Source: Silurus meridionalis
Lineage: Eukaryota; Chordata; Actinopteri; Siluriformes; Siluridae
Reading direction: 5' to 3'
NCBI RefSeq assembly: GCF_014805685.1
Contig: NC_060902.1
Span: forward strand, 3,342,786-3,406,785
DNA: 64,000 nt
Position numbers and translations under genes: made by a program. The number at the start of each line of letters is the position of its first letter. The stretch's first letter is position 1. Below, piece after piece: positions 1-24,680 of this stretch. Below the pieces are notes generated by a model. The model made no database searches and was not told the origin of the DNA. It saw only the letters and a list, made by a program, of their open reading frames with translations.

Positions 1-437
1 GGTCAGCCTTTACACGTGTGCGGCATGACGGTGAGGTCATCCCTGTGAGCCTCTTAAATCCATTTCGGATGGTTCCCAGGGTTCACAGGGCAAAACCGAG
101 CAAGCATGGTGCTGTGAAATCTGGAGAATGTTTGGTGTGACACTAGTATTTCCTACAATTCATCAGGTAGGATTCAGTCCATGTATCACTGCTATGGGAC
201 GACGTCTATCCGGAATGGACAGAGCTGGAAAAGCAATCAGGTCTGTTAGTTTCCCAGTGAGGAACTTCCCTGCCTGTTAAAGGCATACGTTTTGACTTTG
301 GCATGCTCGTCAATGTCCCTCTGGAGTCCCCTCAAAGCATTCTTCACTACTTGGGTTATTTGTGCCCTTAAGAAACGACCTGCTTTTATGCAATTTTTTT
401 TTAAATTTTTGTAATTTTTTTTTTTTTTTACTTCATT

Positions 438-440
<3 letters not shown>

Positions 441-498
<58 letters not shown>
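441..498. repeat. (GT)n microsatellite
   Basis: 29 uninterrupted GT units directly after a T-rich run. The minus-strand open frame with poly(Thr-His) here is an artefact of the repeat. Confidence 0.98.
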
Positions 499-499
<1 letters not shown>

Positions 500-3400
500 C
501 GAAAAAACACCTAGACCGGGGATGAAAATTCACTGGCGAGCACTAATGTCATAGCATATGGTTGCATTTCAAAAGGGGCCTGGCTGCGACAAATGCTGAT
601 TGGAGTAAAACAGGAAAGGCATTAAGCAAAACAGCGGTGGGGAACTTCAAACCAGACTGCCCTGCAGCACTCGATCGACTGCCACGCAAAGCCCCTCATC
701 AGGGGTAACCTCTCTGACCTCTCATCCTGTCCTTCCCGAGACATCCGCAAATCTTTTTCTTTAAAAGAATCTGCCACGTTTGATCATTTTTTTTTTTTTT
801 TTTTTTTATCATTTTTATATATTTAGTAGCAAATAAATAAACCTACAATTGTTAATAATATTACATCTGGACTGATTTGTAAATGCGAAATATGTTTAAT
901 TGAATGAAAATACGACATGCTTTTTTTTCTCTTCCTTTGCTATGTAGGTTAAAATGTACCTCTGCTTATTCTCGGTTGAACGAGTTCTTCTTAATCTGAA
1001 CAATGTAGGACCACTGTTTGTCATCGATACACACGGAAACCCGATTTTTTTCATCGACATGGCGACGGGTTCTTGAAATCATCACGGTTTCCTCGAGCCA
1101 CCCCAGTGTTCGAAATTACCTTCAAGTATCAGGATGTTTGCAATTGCCATCAAGTTAAATACTGAGTCGAGTATAATTGCTGAGATCTGGGTAACTGATA
1201 CTTGCCTCATTGGTGCCATATGATCACCTGCAGCCATGCGGCATTAGCAGGAAATGCAACTCGGCGAATTACATGCGAATGTGATGCCCGAATGCAAGAA
1301 TTTGCATTAAATAAACGACGGCTTAAGTGAAGCAGATGTATTAAACAGCTTTTTAATGAAACAATAGAGGTTTTGTATTCCTCCCCTCTTTGGATTTGAG
1401 TATTTACTTTGGCCGATCTTCCCCAGATGGGCTATTTATTGCATAGACAAAAAATAAACGTGTATGATACCGAAGAGTTCCTTTTCCTTTTTTTTTTTTT
1501 TTTGGGGAAAGATTATCAACATCTTTCTTGACATCCTGTTCCTCTATTAGTCATGTAATTCTCCAAGTCCCCTTTAGGCGCACACAAAACAAATCCACTC
1601 ATTCAAGCGTGCCAACAGTCCTGATTTGATAGCATGACCTCTCGCGCAGGAAACACAAAATTCTGGTGATGAATCAGTATTAGCAAAGGCTCAGATAGAA
1701 GACACAAAGGCGATTGTCCCAGAAAACGACTTCTTTTTGGAAAACTTCGAATGAGATACACATGTTGGGGATAATGAGAACAGCATGTCAGACCGGTCAG
1801 AGCAAAGTTGTGGTCAAATTCGTCGAGCCAAATGTATAAAGGTGCTCAGATCCATCCCACTCAGACCTGGTGGACTCACGAGGACCGGAGCGTGGGTGGG
1901 AATCTCAGTCCGGCCAGTGGAAATTTTGTGCATTGAGTTGGATTCTAGAGTAAAAAAAAAATGTGTAAGCCAGATTTATTTATTTATTGTATTTATTCTT
2001 ATGACATCTATTGATGTTTATTCGAGGGTTGGTAGTCATGGTGAAGTGAATTGGAATATCGGGGAGGGGGGGTTTGTACACAGTGAAAATATTTTGTTTT
2101 TATATTCAAACAAATGATTAACATGTAATTGTTTATTTTTTATTTTTTGCTTCTGTAATATCACTGTGTGACTTATGTCTGCCTTCCCCCCCTTTCATGC
2201 CTTCAAAAACCCCTCTGTAGGGCTAGACAAGTGGGAGTACTTTAAAGGTATACTTTGAAATGGATGCTGGGAAAGGGGATTTCTAGGTGAGGCAGATGGT
2301 GAGGCTGTTTAAGAGTTTCAGAGAGTTTTACAAAGTCAGCTCAACATCTTAGAACCCGAGTCACCCCCAGCACACTCCCTCTTGCCCCTTTGTTACCGAC
2401 TTGGAGTGTTTTCTTACTCTCTGCTCAAGCAACGTGCGACCGAATCCTGAACAAATATATACGTTACGATGAGCTGTGTTCCATTTGTATTGTTTGCTTA
2501 TTATTCTTGCTTAATTCGAGCAAATCCGAACTTTGCTCCATCGTTGCTCTCGAAATTCAGCCAATTTGTTAGACAAACAGTGATAAGTTGCTTTGTGGTC
2601 ATGTTTGTTTTCCTAGAGCAGAAGAACAAGCCCAGCGGGAGCAGGTTAACATCATGCGATCAGAAAGATCTGAAGAGGAATATTATAAAAGCATACACCA
2701 CAAAGTAGCTGATTGAGAGCTACAGCCTCCACCTTTAACCTCTTTATAAGCTGCAGGAGCTTCCTGCTGCAGTTGTAGGTTGGATTAATGACTTTAGGAG
2801 ATCCTGCTGTGGGTCGCAAAAGGCAGTTTGTTTTGGGGTTTCAGTGGTGAAGTGCGTGATGGCCAAACTGAAAACAGAGATTGTTTTGGCAACACTCAAC
2901 TCTGTTGAACATGTTTGCAGCAAAGCTGATTTCCATTTTATAACACCTTCATATCAACATAAATTTACAGAACTACAGAGTTTCCATTTAATTTGATTTG
3001 TGGATTTTCAAGTAATCAAATATTTCCACTTGACCTTGCAATCCATATTTGAAATACCTTACGTGTAAAATTCATCTCAAGAGTCCTCAAAGGTTTGAAA
3101 CGTTTTTCAAACCGACTTGAATTTTCATGAATGCCACATTTCTTGTAAAAAATCCTTTTAAGAAGGTTTACGAATAAATTCTCTCCTATCCAGGTTGATA
3201 AATGAACCCAAATGCCGCTATCTGGCATAATGGCTGACAGGTTTTTTTAATATTTATTTATGCATTTTATTCCATGCATCATCTGTCAGACATATGGAGA
3301 CAAACCGCTTCTTTTAAACAGGTACCGAGCCACCAGTTCAAAAAGCTGGGTTGTCTTATAAAGAGGATGGGGGAGTAGGAAGGTGGGGTTAGGTTTGAAC

Positions 3401-5960
3401 TTTACACATAAGTCCAACAAATGTTGCCTTCTAATTAAGCAAGACCTCATTTTCCCCCCAAGGCTACATGATTAGTAGTTTCCACTTAAACGACCCCCCC
3501 CCCCTTTTTTTTTTTTTACCCCCACATCCACTGCCTCTTTCAAGACAAGCAGTAATTTTACTCTAATTAATCAGTGTCGCCAGAGTATCCCTGTAAGGCC
3601 TGTCTTTTATTCCCGTAAATGTGAGGTGACCGTGTACGTGTTTCTTTTCCGAAAAAAATGTCAAAGAAAAAAAAAAGTGGGGGGGATATGTTTGAGGCAC
3701 ATTTAGCCCATTTTTTTGTTTCTGAAGAAGTTTGAAGAAAACATGGGTGGAGTGGAGGTGCTAGGGAGCTGCAGGATCAAACAAATACTTCCCTTTTTTT
3801 TTTTTTTTTTTTTATTTTAAATATATAAATGCTCTGTGTTTTGAGTTGTCTCCATATGGCTTGCTGCTAATGGGGAATTTAAAGAGAACCATCTCCACTT
3901 GTAAAAAAGCTGGCTGTGTTGTTGTTAAATTAACTTCACGTGTGAGGTTGGATGCCAAAAGACAAGCGAGGGATATGAGGGGGTTTGCTGGAAACAGGTC
4001 CTTGTAAGCCAGTCCCCTTTTGAGTACAAACTATCAATGTTTACTTGATATGTGTGTAGAATTGAAAGAGTTTTGAGGTAGGAAGTAGATCTGCATCTGT
4101 CTTTTGTAGCTAGAGCTTGAATGGGCGTGTGACCTAGAAATGGGAAGAATGAAATAGATTGACGGGCGCTGTTCTCTGAAGCTTGTCTTCTCAAGCTATA
4201 TAATTACTGTTATTATTTAAACGTGGGGAGGGAACACCTGGTTGAAAGATGCTTTGGTGATGTCTACAGGAAGCACACATCTATCAAGGTCTCACCTGCT
4301 CCAGACTGCTGTTCAGACACGTCTGTGTCTCATGAGTCTGCACGACGTGGGCATCGGGTACTGCAACGTAATCGTCCACCAGCCACCGAAAATACTCCAG
4401 ACTGCTAATCTTACATTAGTATTTCCTACTAAATTGTGTGTTGGTGAGGCTTTGGCCTTTAATTTGACTCTTTAACTCTCTTTTGGAAAATCTGCAGCAA
4501 TTTTGTGGCTTCTAAAGTACACCGATGTTTCAAGTGTTATGACAAAACGTTGCAGTTGGGAGGTTTTTCTAACAATGCAACTACTTTTAGTCAATGTCTG
4601 TAGTATTTCTTTGCAATCTCACTTGCTAATGTTGGTCACATGTTCCCCTGGTTTTATATGGCTTTTAATGAACCAGGTCATTAAGCAAAAGGTTAAGTAT
4701 TTCCAAACACAGTTGCATTTCTCTTGCAGCCTGTTAATAAGCCCCCTATAAAGTGCTAGGACTCTTGTTTGACCAGTGACTGACCTCTGTTTTTACCTCA
4801 CGGTTAGCATTTCTATTCGTTTGCCACATGGGATGCTGCTAGTTTATGGAGCAGAGTTACAGCCCTAAACCCTCCCCATTCCCTCCTTCCTTCTTCCTCC
4901 AAAACCAAACTGTCCATTTGAAGTTTTAGGATGTCAAATGACTTCTGGTGCTATTAGGAGTGCTGAAGGCGAAGACATCAGAGGGGCCGTGGAAAAAGTT
5001 TTCGGTCATGAGCTCTCCGCTCACCAGGACCAGCTCTTTTTACAGGAACAAAGAGGACAGAAAATGAAAGGGGGTTGTTTCTTGTTTTGGAAGGTCATAA
5101 ATAGGAGAATCGTTGAAAGGGTGTTGGGAGGCAGTGTGACAGGCTTGTTAGGAGGTGTTTTGCCACCCCTTCCTGCCAAGGTGTGAGTCTGTGGTAACAG
5201 CCTGGGGCTCTCTGATTGGCTGCAGGTGTGCTTAGGCGTCCGTGGTGGCTGCCTGTCCTACGTGACCCATAAGACCCCGCTGTGTTCTTGGTGGGGAATA
5301 AACCTGCTAGGACCATTATATCACCCCAAGGGCGCACTCCTTCCTTTCTCTTCAGACTTGAAATAAGGAATTGGAGCGCAATTCCCATCTTCACTATGTC
5401 TGTAGATGTTTTCATGACCTGGAGGTGCATGCCATTTTGGCCAGTGAGTTCTTGTTCTTGCCACTGTGAGCACGACTGTTTAATCCAGTATAATGGACAA
5501 AAATGACCATGTTAAACTATGGCTGGAGTGTTTTTGACGTCAGTCATGGTGGTCTTGGTAATAACGTTGTTATCTGAGCTCCGCTGCCATCTGGTCAGGA
5601 TCTAAGCCTGGGGACAGGAATGAATCTGGGTGTGGAGTTCATCATGTTATCTTTCGGAAATAGGCAAACGCACCATTAAGTAATAGTTACTGAGACATCC
5701 TCTAGGCCTTCGAGCGCAATTCAAATGCATATTGTTTTAATTTGCTGTCTCAATGCCAGTTGCAATGTTGTAAGGAACATGTGGGCCAGATGAGGGCTGC
5801 ACAATATGCTGGGTTTTATTGCTGTGTTTGTACTTTTCAGTGCTGATCTTGCAGAAATTTGCAAACAAACTAAGCACAAAGATAAGTTGTGTCAGTGGAG
5901 GCTTTAAAACCCCTTAGCATTGGTGTGATAAAAAAGCCAGTCAGTTAACCTTTTTGCATC

Positions 5961-6643
5961 CAGGGTTGCAAAATTCCAGGTATATTCAAGATTGGAAACT
6001 TTCCATTGGATTTAATGGGAATATATTGGAATTAATGGGAATAAACTATGAATTTACAAAATTGCAGCTTAGCCAATAACAGAGAACTTAAATCTTTCAG
6101 GATAATCTTGGTTAAAAAAACCAACCAGATTTAATGCAATTTCTGAATTTCTACTCTTCACAAACCTCAATCACATGCACACCGCACGCTTACTGCAGGA
6201 CTGCTGAGGCCATGCCCTCTACATGCACTGTACATTCCTCTATAACACAGCATGCATCATTACTAAATCCTGCACACAATAATGTCAAGACATGTATGTC
6301 TTGGCAAGTATGCATGCAAATTACATAAATATTACATACATGTATGTTTAAAACTACTTTCTGGTTTTTGTAAGCTTTTGTGCAACAAAATTATATTATC
6401 AATTAAATCAAAATGGTCTCTTTTTAAATATCCGTATTAGTTTGCAATGCATGTCAGCTCATGTCCAAACAAATTGTTTGTTTGTATAGAATTTAGTTTA
6501 TATTCATTTCCATAATTTTTTGTAAATTCTCAGAAATTCCCACAAATTCCTAGTAAGATTCCAAATTGGAATATTTCCAGAATTCCCCAGATGTAGTTCC
6601 CATGGAAAATTAACAAAAAGTTTCCACCCCTTTGCAATTCTAG
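5961..6643. mobile_element. Non-autonomous hAT-like element with inverted ends
   Basis: The left end CAGGGTTGCAAAATTCC and the reverse complement of the right end, CTAGAATTGCAAAGG, match imperfectly. The similarity continues inward as GGAAACTTT and TTCCATNGGA blocks. The same 7-mer TTGCATC flanks both sides (5954-5960 and 6644-6650), suggesting an 8-bp target duplication with one base lost. The 683-bp interior has no transposase-like frame. The hAT assignment comes from duplication length and CAG ends. Confidence 0.7.
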
Positions 6644-8482
6644 TTGCATCATAAGCTCACCAATTTAATTTAATATATTGTGATTGCAGAATTGTAGTCT
6701 AACACATGGTCCTAAATCTGATCAAGCTTTTAATTTTTTTTTTTTTTATGTAAAATACCAATAAAAAGGTTTTACATTCAGAAGTGAATAAATAGGCTTA
6801 AATGTGACATTATAATGCAAAAAGATTATGTGCTAGCGTTCATTCTTAAAATCTGGAGCGAAGATGGGACATCACAGATATCAGTATTAGACTGTTCTGA
6901 AATGCTGGCTTGATATTGAATCAGATTTGACAACAGCCAAAACAGATGTTCAGATATATTTTTTGCCATGAGTGCATATTATGTTGACTGCCAAACCCGT
7001 CTTGGGCATGAGCACAGGACACAACTTGCCCTTCAGCTTGCAGAGAACCAGCCTGGTTCAGGATCGTGTACCAGCTGATCCAGAGAATTGATATCGTATA
7101 AGAAAAAAAGTGTTCTAGGGTCTATTTCTTTTTTTCATAGAACAGATCCAAATCCAAATCATTGCCCAAAAACTATTTTACTTCTAAAAATTGTCCAAAA
7201 CCACTTGTGAAGTGTATGTAGCAGCCGTGGAGTGCCTTTATAACCCACATCAACCTTGTAGCTGCTGTGGGTCCACTGATCAGGCCAGATTAGACTGCAG
7301 TGTTGTTGATTTTGTGCCTTTAACGCGTGATTGACGGGTTTCCCCACAGAGCACATGGGAGGAAAACCAGGTTTGATTAACGTGTTCGGAGAGATGAGAT
7401 GACTGCTGAGGGAGTTGAAGATCCCGATGAGGGAAATGGTGGGTGGAGGACAAGCATTAGGATTGACTTGTTGTGGTCCAGAAAGGTTTATGGTGCTTCC
7501 GGTGACTTTATGCGTTCTGGCTTTGTGATGTAAAAGTGCATGTTTGAAACTTAAAGATGAGAATTAAATGTATAGAAAAATGTAGGGCTGTAAATGAGTA
7601 GAAACTTGCGTGTTTTTTTTTTTTATTTGTATCTAATATTTTGCTCATGTCTGTGTATACCAAGTTGTTAAATTATACGACTTTATTACACAGCATTTTT
7701 ATGCCAAGCTCAAGTTTTTCTGTCGAACCAAACAGATCGGTTTCCAAGCTTTGTCAGATGACTACTCTCTGGAGGAGGATAAGTATATTCCTTCCTGTCA
7801 TTTAGAACAACTTCCTCTAATCAGGCAGCCAGATAAAGGCGATAAATGAGACCACACTAAAAGTCAGAGGCGTACAACGCGCGAGTGTCTAATTCTACCA
7901 AGAAACCTCGATCATTGTTGATCTCTATGTCTGTTAAGCTATGTTTCTTTTCTTTTCTTTTTTTTTTGCCATCAGTCCTGATCTGACACGCAGCATATAG
8001 CTTCCTCTTGTCTCGTTTTTAGCTCCTGTCACGCAATCTCGTTTGTTTTGTCTTGAACGATAATGCGCCCCGAGCCACCGTTCTCAGGCCAGTCGTGACT
8101 ACCTTAATCACGAAACCCGAAGCACGAGCACACCTATCAGCACCTGATTCTGCGTCAGTAAACAGAGTCGAGGACTGAATGTAGGTGCGTGAGAGCGTGC
8201 TTGTCTTGCGCAGCTCTTCTCACGACTCGAGGCTTGTTTTTCCAGAGTTGGCACCGGGTGCATTCAGCAAGAATTTGTGCGAGCCAGAAGCCTCGTAATT
8301 GTAGGATACTTTAGTGTTGCTGTCACCACTTCAAGTGCTGGTGCTTTTTTCAAAGTTTCGAAGGAATGCGCTTCGTTCCCTCAATGAAGTTCACGTGTCA
8401 CGTAGTTTGGTGTGAAAATTAGCTGTTCCTCTGAATGTCATACCTGTTTAACCATGCCTTTTCTCTCTCTCTTTTTCTGCAG

Positions 8483-20582
<12,100 letters not shown>

Positions 20583-21355
20583 TGGCCATTTTCTGGATGC
20601 GCTTCGCCACTTTACCGCCTTCTTTACATGATTCAATGTTGCCAACAAGCCTAATTTCTTACGTGTCCCACTTAGATATCAAGAAGCCTGTGGTTTCCTT
20701 TGTGGAGATATCTAGAGACGTCGAAGACTTTGTCCTGGACAAATGTACAGTACGCGAAGTAGGGAAGGCACTGTCGAACCAAAGCAGCTGTGAACTCTCG
20801 AGTCCAGCCATTTATTTCATTAGCGTTAGCACAAAGCATTGCAGTAGATAGTACTTGGTTTTATTAGAACAATCAAATAACCAACTGCTCCTAACCACAT
20901 CATCAGGTGGAGTTTACAGCACCAGGAGCATGTCAGGGCAACCATATTATTCTAAATGTGGAACTTGTCAAATATGAAAAAGAAATCTTATTGCAGTTTT
21001 ATTTATTGATATTAAACTTTTTATCATTGGTTCATAGATGATTTAATGATTGTATTGGTCTTCCTACAAAAACTGTTTTAATAAGAACTCATTGCATAAA
21101 TGATATCGTACATGATATTCTCATTGATTTTATCGGCCATTTGAAATCCAGGCGATAGACGTGCATTCATGAATTCATGACAAAGGAAACAGGAAATAAG
21201 GGACAAGTTTTGAAATTGTCGAAATTTCTATTATGTTTTTTGTACAGTTTTGCTTTTAGAGTAATAGAAATGATTTCTACATTATATATGAACTTTGTAC
21301 TGTTTTATAGTACTCTAATGTAGGAAATGTGTTAATAAAACTAAATTTTTATGAC
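20583..21355 (+). other. il17rd: il17rd 3' UTR
   Basis: The UTR is AT-rich, about 0.77 kb, running from the stop codon to the poly(A) signal. It contains ATTTA-type AU-rich motifs near 20,998-21,010, which in other transcripts can affect stability. No open frame of note. Confidence 0.75.
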
Positions 21356-21396
21356 AAATTGTTTGGTCCTTGTGTGTGTGTGTGTGTGTGTGTGTG
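21334..21396 (+). terminator. il17rd: Polyadenylation signal and GT-rich downstream element
   Basis: AATAAA lies at 21334-21339. A (GT)n run at 21371-21396 starts about 30 nt downstream, the usual place for a CstF-binding downstream element. Cleavage is expected around 21,350-21,360. Confidence 0.75.
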
Positions 21397-23960
21397 GGTG
21401 TTTATAGTTTAATAGAGACACTGAGTATTGGTGTTGGAGATGATACTGGGTCAGATCAGACGTGACATTTTCCTATCCATAAAAATTAGAAGCACTTTTG
21501 CACGTGAACACAGGACGCAACTTGCCTTGAAGCATGCCTCAAACATGCTTCAGATGTTTTGAATAACTGAGCAGCAGTTATAAGCTTGTAGTCTTGGTGT
21601 TGATGACTATTTAATACTGGCTGTTACTCAACTATGAAATCATGATTTATCAGAGATCTTTTTTTTTTTTTTTTTTTAAGTGGTGCTTCCTGGGTACACT
21701 GGCTAACAGAAAGGAGAAAATATATATTTGGGATATACAGTTAAACTCTACAGTGTTCACATATCATTGATTTTACCCATTAATCAAGTTGCACTTTACT
21801 ATTAATCAGTTTACTATTACTCACTCGTATTATTTTTATTTATATTCTTTATACACGCCAGTTGTTTTGTTACTTCTGAAGTTTTGCACGTTTTGCATTT
21901 ATTTTCCCAAATTTATTGTCCTTTTTTTAAATATATAAATACACAAACCTTTTTTACCCCTGTAAAGGGTGACATATTTTGTGTTAATGGTGCATGAGTG
22001 CACACACATTAGACAGTAATGCAGTACAGAGTTCAGTCATGTAGTTTCCGTGTATTTCCACAAGATGGAAGCAGAGACGTGTTTGTTAAAGTTCATGACG
22101 CTGTGGTTCACCTGTTAAGCAAATTCAAAACGTTGCAGCAAAATACATTTATAAGAATTTTCTCTATCAAGTGACGTGAGAAGTGCTGCTATATTCAATA
22201 GAATGCTGGGGGCAAAACTGTTAATCATCACATTATAATCTAGCACTGTTTTTATAGCCAAGTAGAGTGCTATTTAAAGTGCCAGTTCTTTTGATTGCAT
22301 TTTTTTTACTAATGTGGGCGGGGTTTGTGTATTAGGCCACACCCCCTGCGTCGCCATGTTTGGGTTTGACACTGCTGGGGGCAAGTGTGAAAAAAATACT
22401 TTTACAAACTTAATTACAATACAAAATTGTTTACAAAATGTTTCCTTAGATATGTTTAATAACATTTACCCTAGGTTTCTAACATAAGACCCTGCCCACA
22501 AACAATGTGTAAATACGAATGAATAATGTAAGCACAAATAATGAATTAAATATAAATAAACAATCAAATACATAAATACATTAAAAAACCAAATGTATGT
22601 CTACATAGATGCATACGTTCCATTAAATCAAAATCACTGACTTACGTTTTAATATATTTTTCTCCGTGAACATGTATTTAATTATTCCCAGTAGTCCCAA
22701 TAATTTTCTATATTTCTCACTGCTTCTAGGAGCAGTGCAACCAAGTGTTATTTTAGGTTACAGTTTCTGTCCAATCAGATCTTAGCTGCTACATCACACG
22801 TTACCAGGGGTCAAATGTATCTGCCGTAAGCCCTTCATAATGTACACTGCGGGTGCCCTGTAGCTTACAATCCACGTTTCTTGAAGGTTTTAACTAATCA
22901 GATTGCGAGTTTGAGACATGGAGGCCATCTAGCAGGCGTTCAATTATGTCTGCATTTTCACATGCTTTGATGGATGGTCAGAGCTCGCAAACCGCATCTG
23001 TAGCAAACTGCACGAGTTCAAATATATTCTTGTGAATTTAATCGCTGTTTTATTATTCCACAATAGCTGAAAAAGGAGCAGAAATCGATTTGGTTGCAGA
23101 TGCACTTACAATTATATTTTCAAGGTGGATTTTCAAGAAAAGCTGGACATCATGAGGGGAAGGTCAGCCGAAATCATTAAAAATGGTTGTTAAGCTTTTT
23201 CATGAACCATTTATACTTAAGTTTATTTACTGCTGAATTTTGCACAAAAACACCCAATTTGCCTTCAAATCAAAATCCCTGGGAAAACCGCAATGTAGAA
23301 AAATGCACAGAAAACCCGGGGTCATTTTATGAGGTTAATATTGATGCATCTGCTAAAGATGATGCATGTGGCGATGCAGCAGTGACTGCGGTGAATGAAA
23401 ACTTGTTGAACTGTGTTCATTCATTCGTTTTTGCTGCATAAGATGATGCAGTGCTCTGTTATACTGCGTTTCTCTACAATTCTGATGGTTTCTATAGCCG
23501 TGGCATCAAAATGATTGTATTAAGAGGTGGAGTGATTCAGGAAGGACACCACTGAAAATCTAGTTGTGAAATGTATGAAGTTTTATTAAAATATTATGAA
23601 AATGGGCCTAATCAGAATCAGAATCAGAAATAATTTTTTAACCAAGTATATTTACACACACAAGGTATTTGACTTGGTGACAGGAGCTATCAGTGCAGGA
23701 GAAAATACAGACATAATATAACAAAATATAAGAAAAACAGACAATTAAACCATGCACTATATATAGAGATTGTTTCTGGTAAAAGAAAAGTTATAGAAAA
23801 GAAATGACTAATTGCATTTTATTAAGCACTGGATTATTTGATTAATATTGTTTCTTTTTCTATGTTAATAACGCAGACGTTGTTGATATATTAGTTTTTA
23901 GTTTGAAAGGTTCATTAAACAGGGTAGGTTTAGGTGGACCGCCTGTGGTAACACACTAAG
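21361..23960. other. Intergenic spacer between il17rd and arhgef3
   Basis: About 2.6 kb, AT-rich, with a (GT)n at its left edge and a retroposon tail at about 23,610-23,780. I see no supported gene here. Confidence 0.7.
23608..23780 (-). mobile_element. Retroposon 3' tail fragment
   Basis: Tandem AATCAG units are followed by AAATAATTTTTTAACCAAGT, ACACACAAGGTATTTGACTT and GGTGACAGGAGCTATCAGTG. This is the inverted tail typical of a common teleost non-LTR family. A + strand counterpart of this tail type ends at about 25,020. Confidence 0.6.
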
Positions 23961-23964
23961 CTCC

Positions 23965-24255
23965 TATGTTGTGGGCGTGGTTTGTAACAGAGGCCCCGCC
24001 CCTTTATGTCGGCGGCGCGCGTTGAGGCGTGCACGCGTGTCCCAGCAGTGCGGAAAAGGAGTAAAGACAGGAAAAGTAACCAAAAGGATAACATGCGTGT
24101 TGAGTTTACTTGATCACTGTTAAGATACTCTTTTATTAGTTCCGTAAGACGTTTAATTAATCAGGACATTTTACAATGGGCTGCTATTAGTAGACTTTTA
24201 GCCCAGATTCATCGTTACAGTATATAAATATATACTTTGAAAGAGCTGAACTGGA
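23965..24255 (+). promoter_or_regulatory. arhgef3: GC-rich promoter candidate of the distal arhgef3 transcript
   Basis: This is a local CpG-rich island in an AT-rich neighbourhood, with a GTGGGCGTGG box at 23971-23980, an Sp1-type CCCCGCCCC at 23994-24002, and GGCGGCGCGCG just after. A TATAAATA-like sequence at about 24,224 offers an alternative start near 24,255. The only downstream exon is on the + strand. Orientation and identity are inferred. Confidence 0.55.
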
Positions 24256-24311
24256 TAAACTCTAATAATTTCCTGTTATAATTAAAGAAAAAAAAAACCA
24301 AATCCTGCTCC

Positions 24312-24346
24312 ATGCAGACGGGGGTCGGGAGCCATGAACTATCCGG
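24312..24346 (+). CDS. arhgef3: arhgef3 candidate distal first coding exon
   Basis: The ATG at 24312 opens a frame reading [11 protein letters not shown] plus two bases, up to the donor CCGG|gtaag. An in-frame TAA at 24279 rules out an upstream extension. A second ATG at 24334 (frame MNYP) has better context but leaves in phase 1, which would put the later exons out of frame. CTCCATGCAG here could instead be a 3' splice acceptor, making this an internal or untranslated exon. Confidence 0.45.
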
Positions 24347-24544
24347 GTAAGAAATATACATCTTTACTATTTGTAAATAAATTTGCTGAAATTGTGGGAA
24401 ACATGAGATTTATTCCCATTGATAATAAACAGAATAGAGACACACAATCATGAGTACACTTTCAAGCAAAAAGAATTAATAATATATACCATTAACTACT
24501 AACTAGAGAACTAAATCATTAATTGCCTTCCTGTTCTTGTTTGT

Positions 24545-24575
<31 letters not shown>

Positions 24576-24621
24576 TCTATTTATGATAATTAAATTAAAA
24601 TTACGTAAAATTCACATTTAC

Positions 24622-24680
<59 letters not shown>

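Larger units (their letters stand above)
1..8482 (+). other. il17rd intron 1 (or upstream) sequence
   Basis: No coding exon could be supported here. I looked for a signal-peptide exon ending in phase 0 before a GT donor and saw none convincing. The segment holds a (GT)n tract at 441-498, several T runs, one inverted-repeat transposon at 5961-6643, and stretches without obvious repeats. Confidence 0.6.

Noticed and set aside
1..8482. A signal-peptide exon (il17rd exon 1) within the window
   Set aside because: No ATG-led hydrophobic frame ending in phase 0 at a good donor was found. Left of the window is more likely.
24334..24346. MNYPG start codon as the true start of the downstream gene (it resembles the DDHD1 N-terminus)
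   Set aside because: Its phase does not lead into the 45,283 and 62,230 exons in the recognisable frame. DDHD1 has a large first exon, which is absent here. The five-residue match is likely chance.
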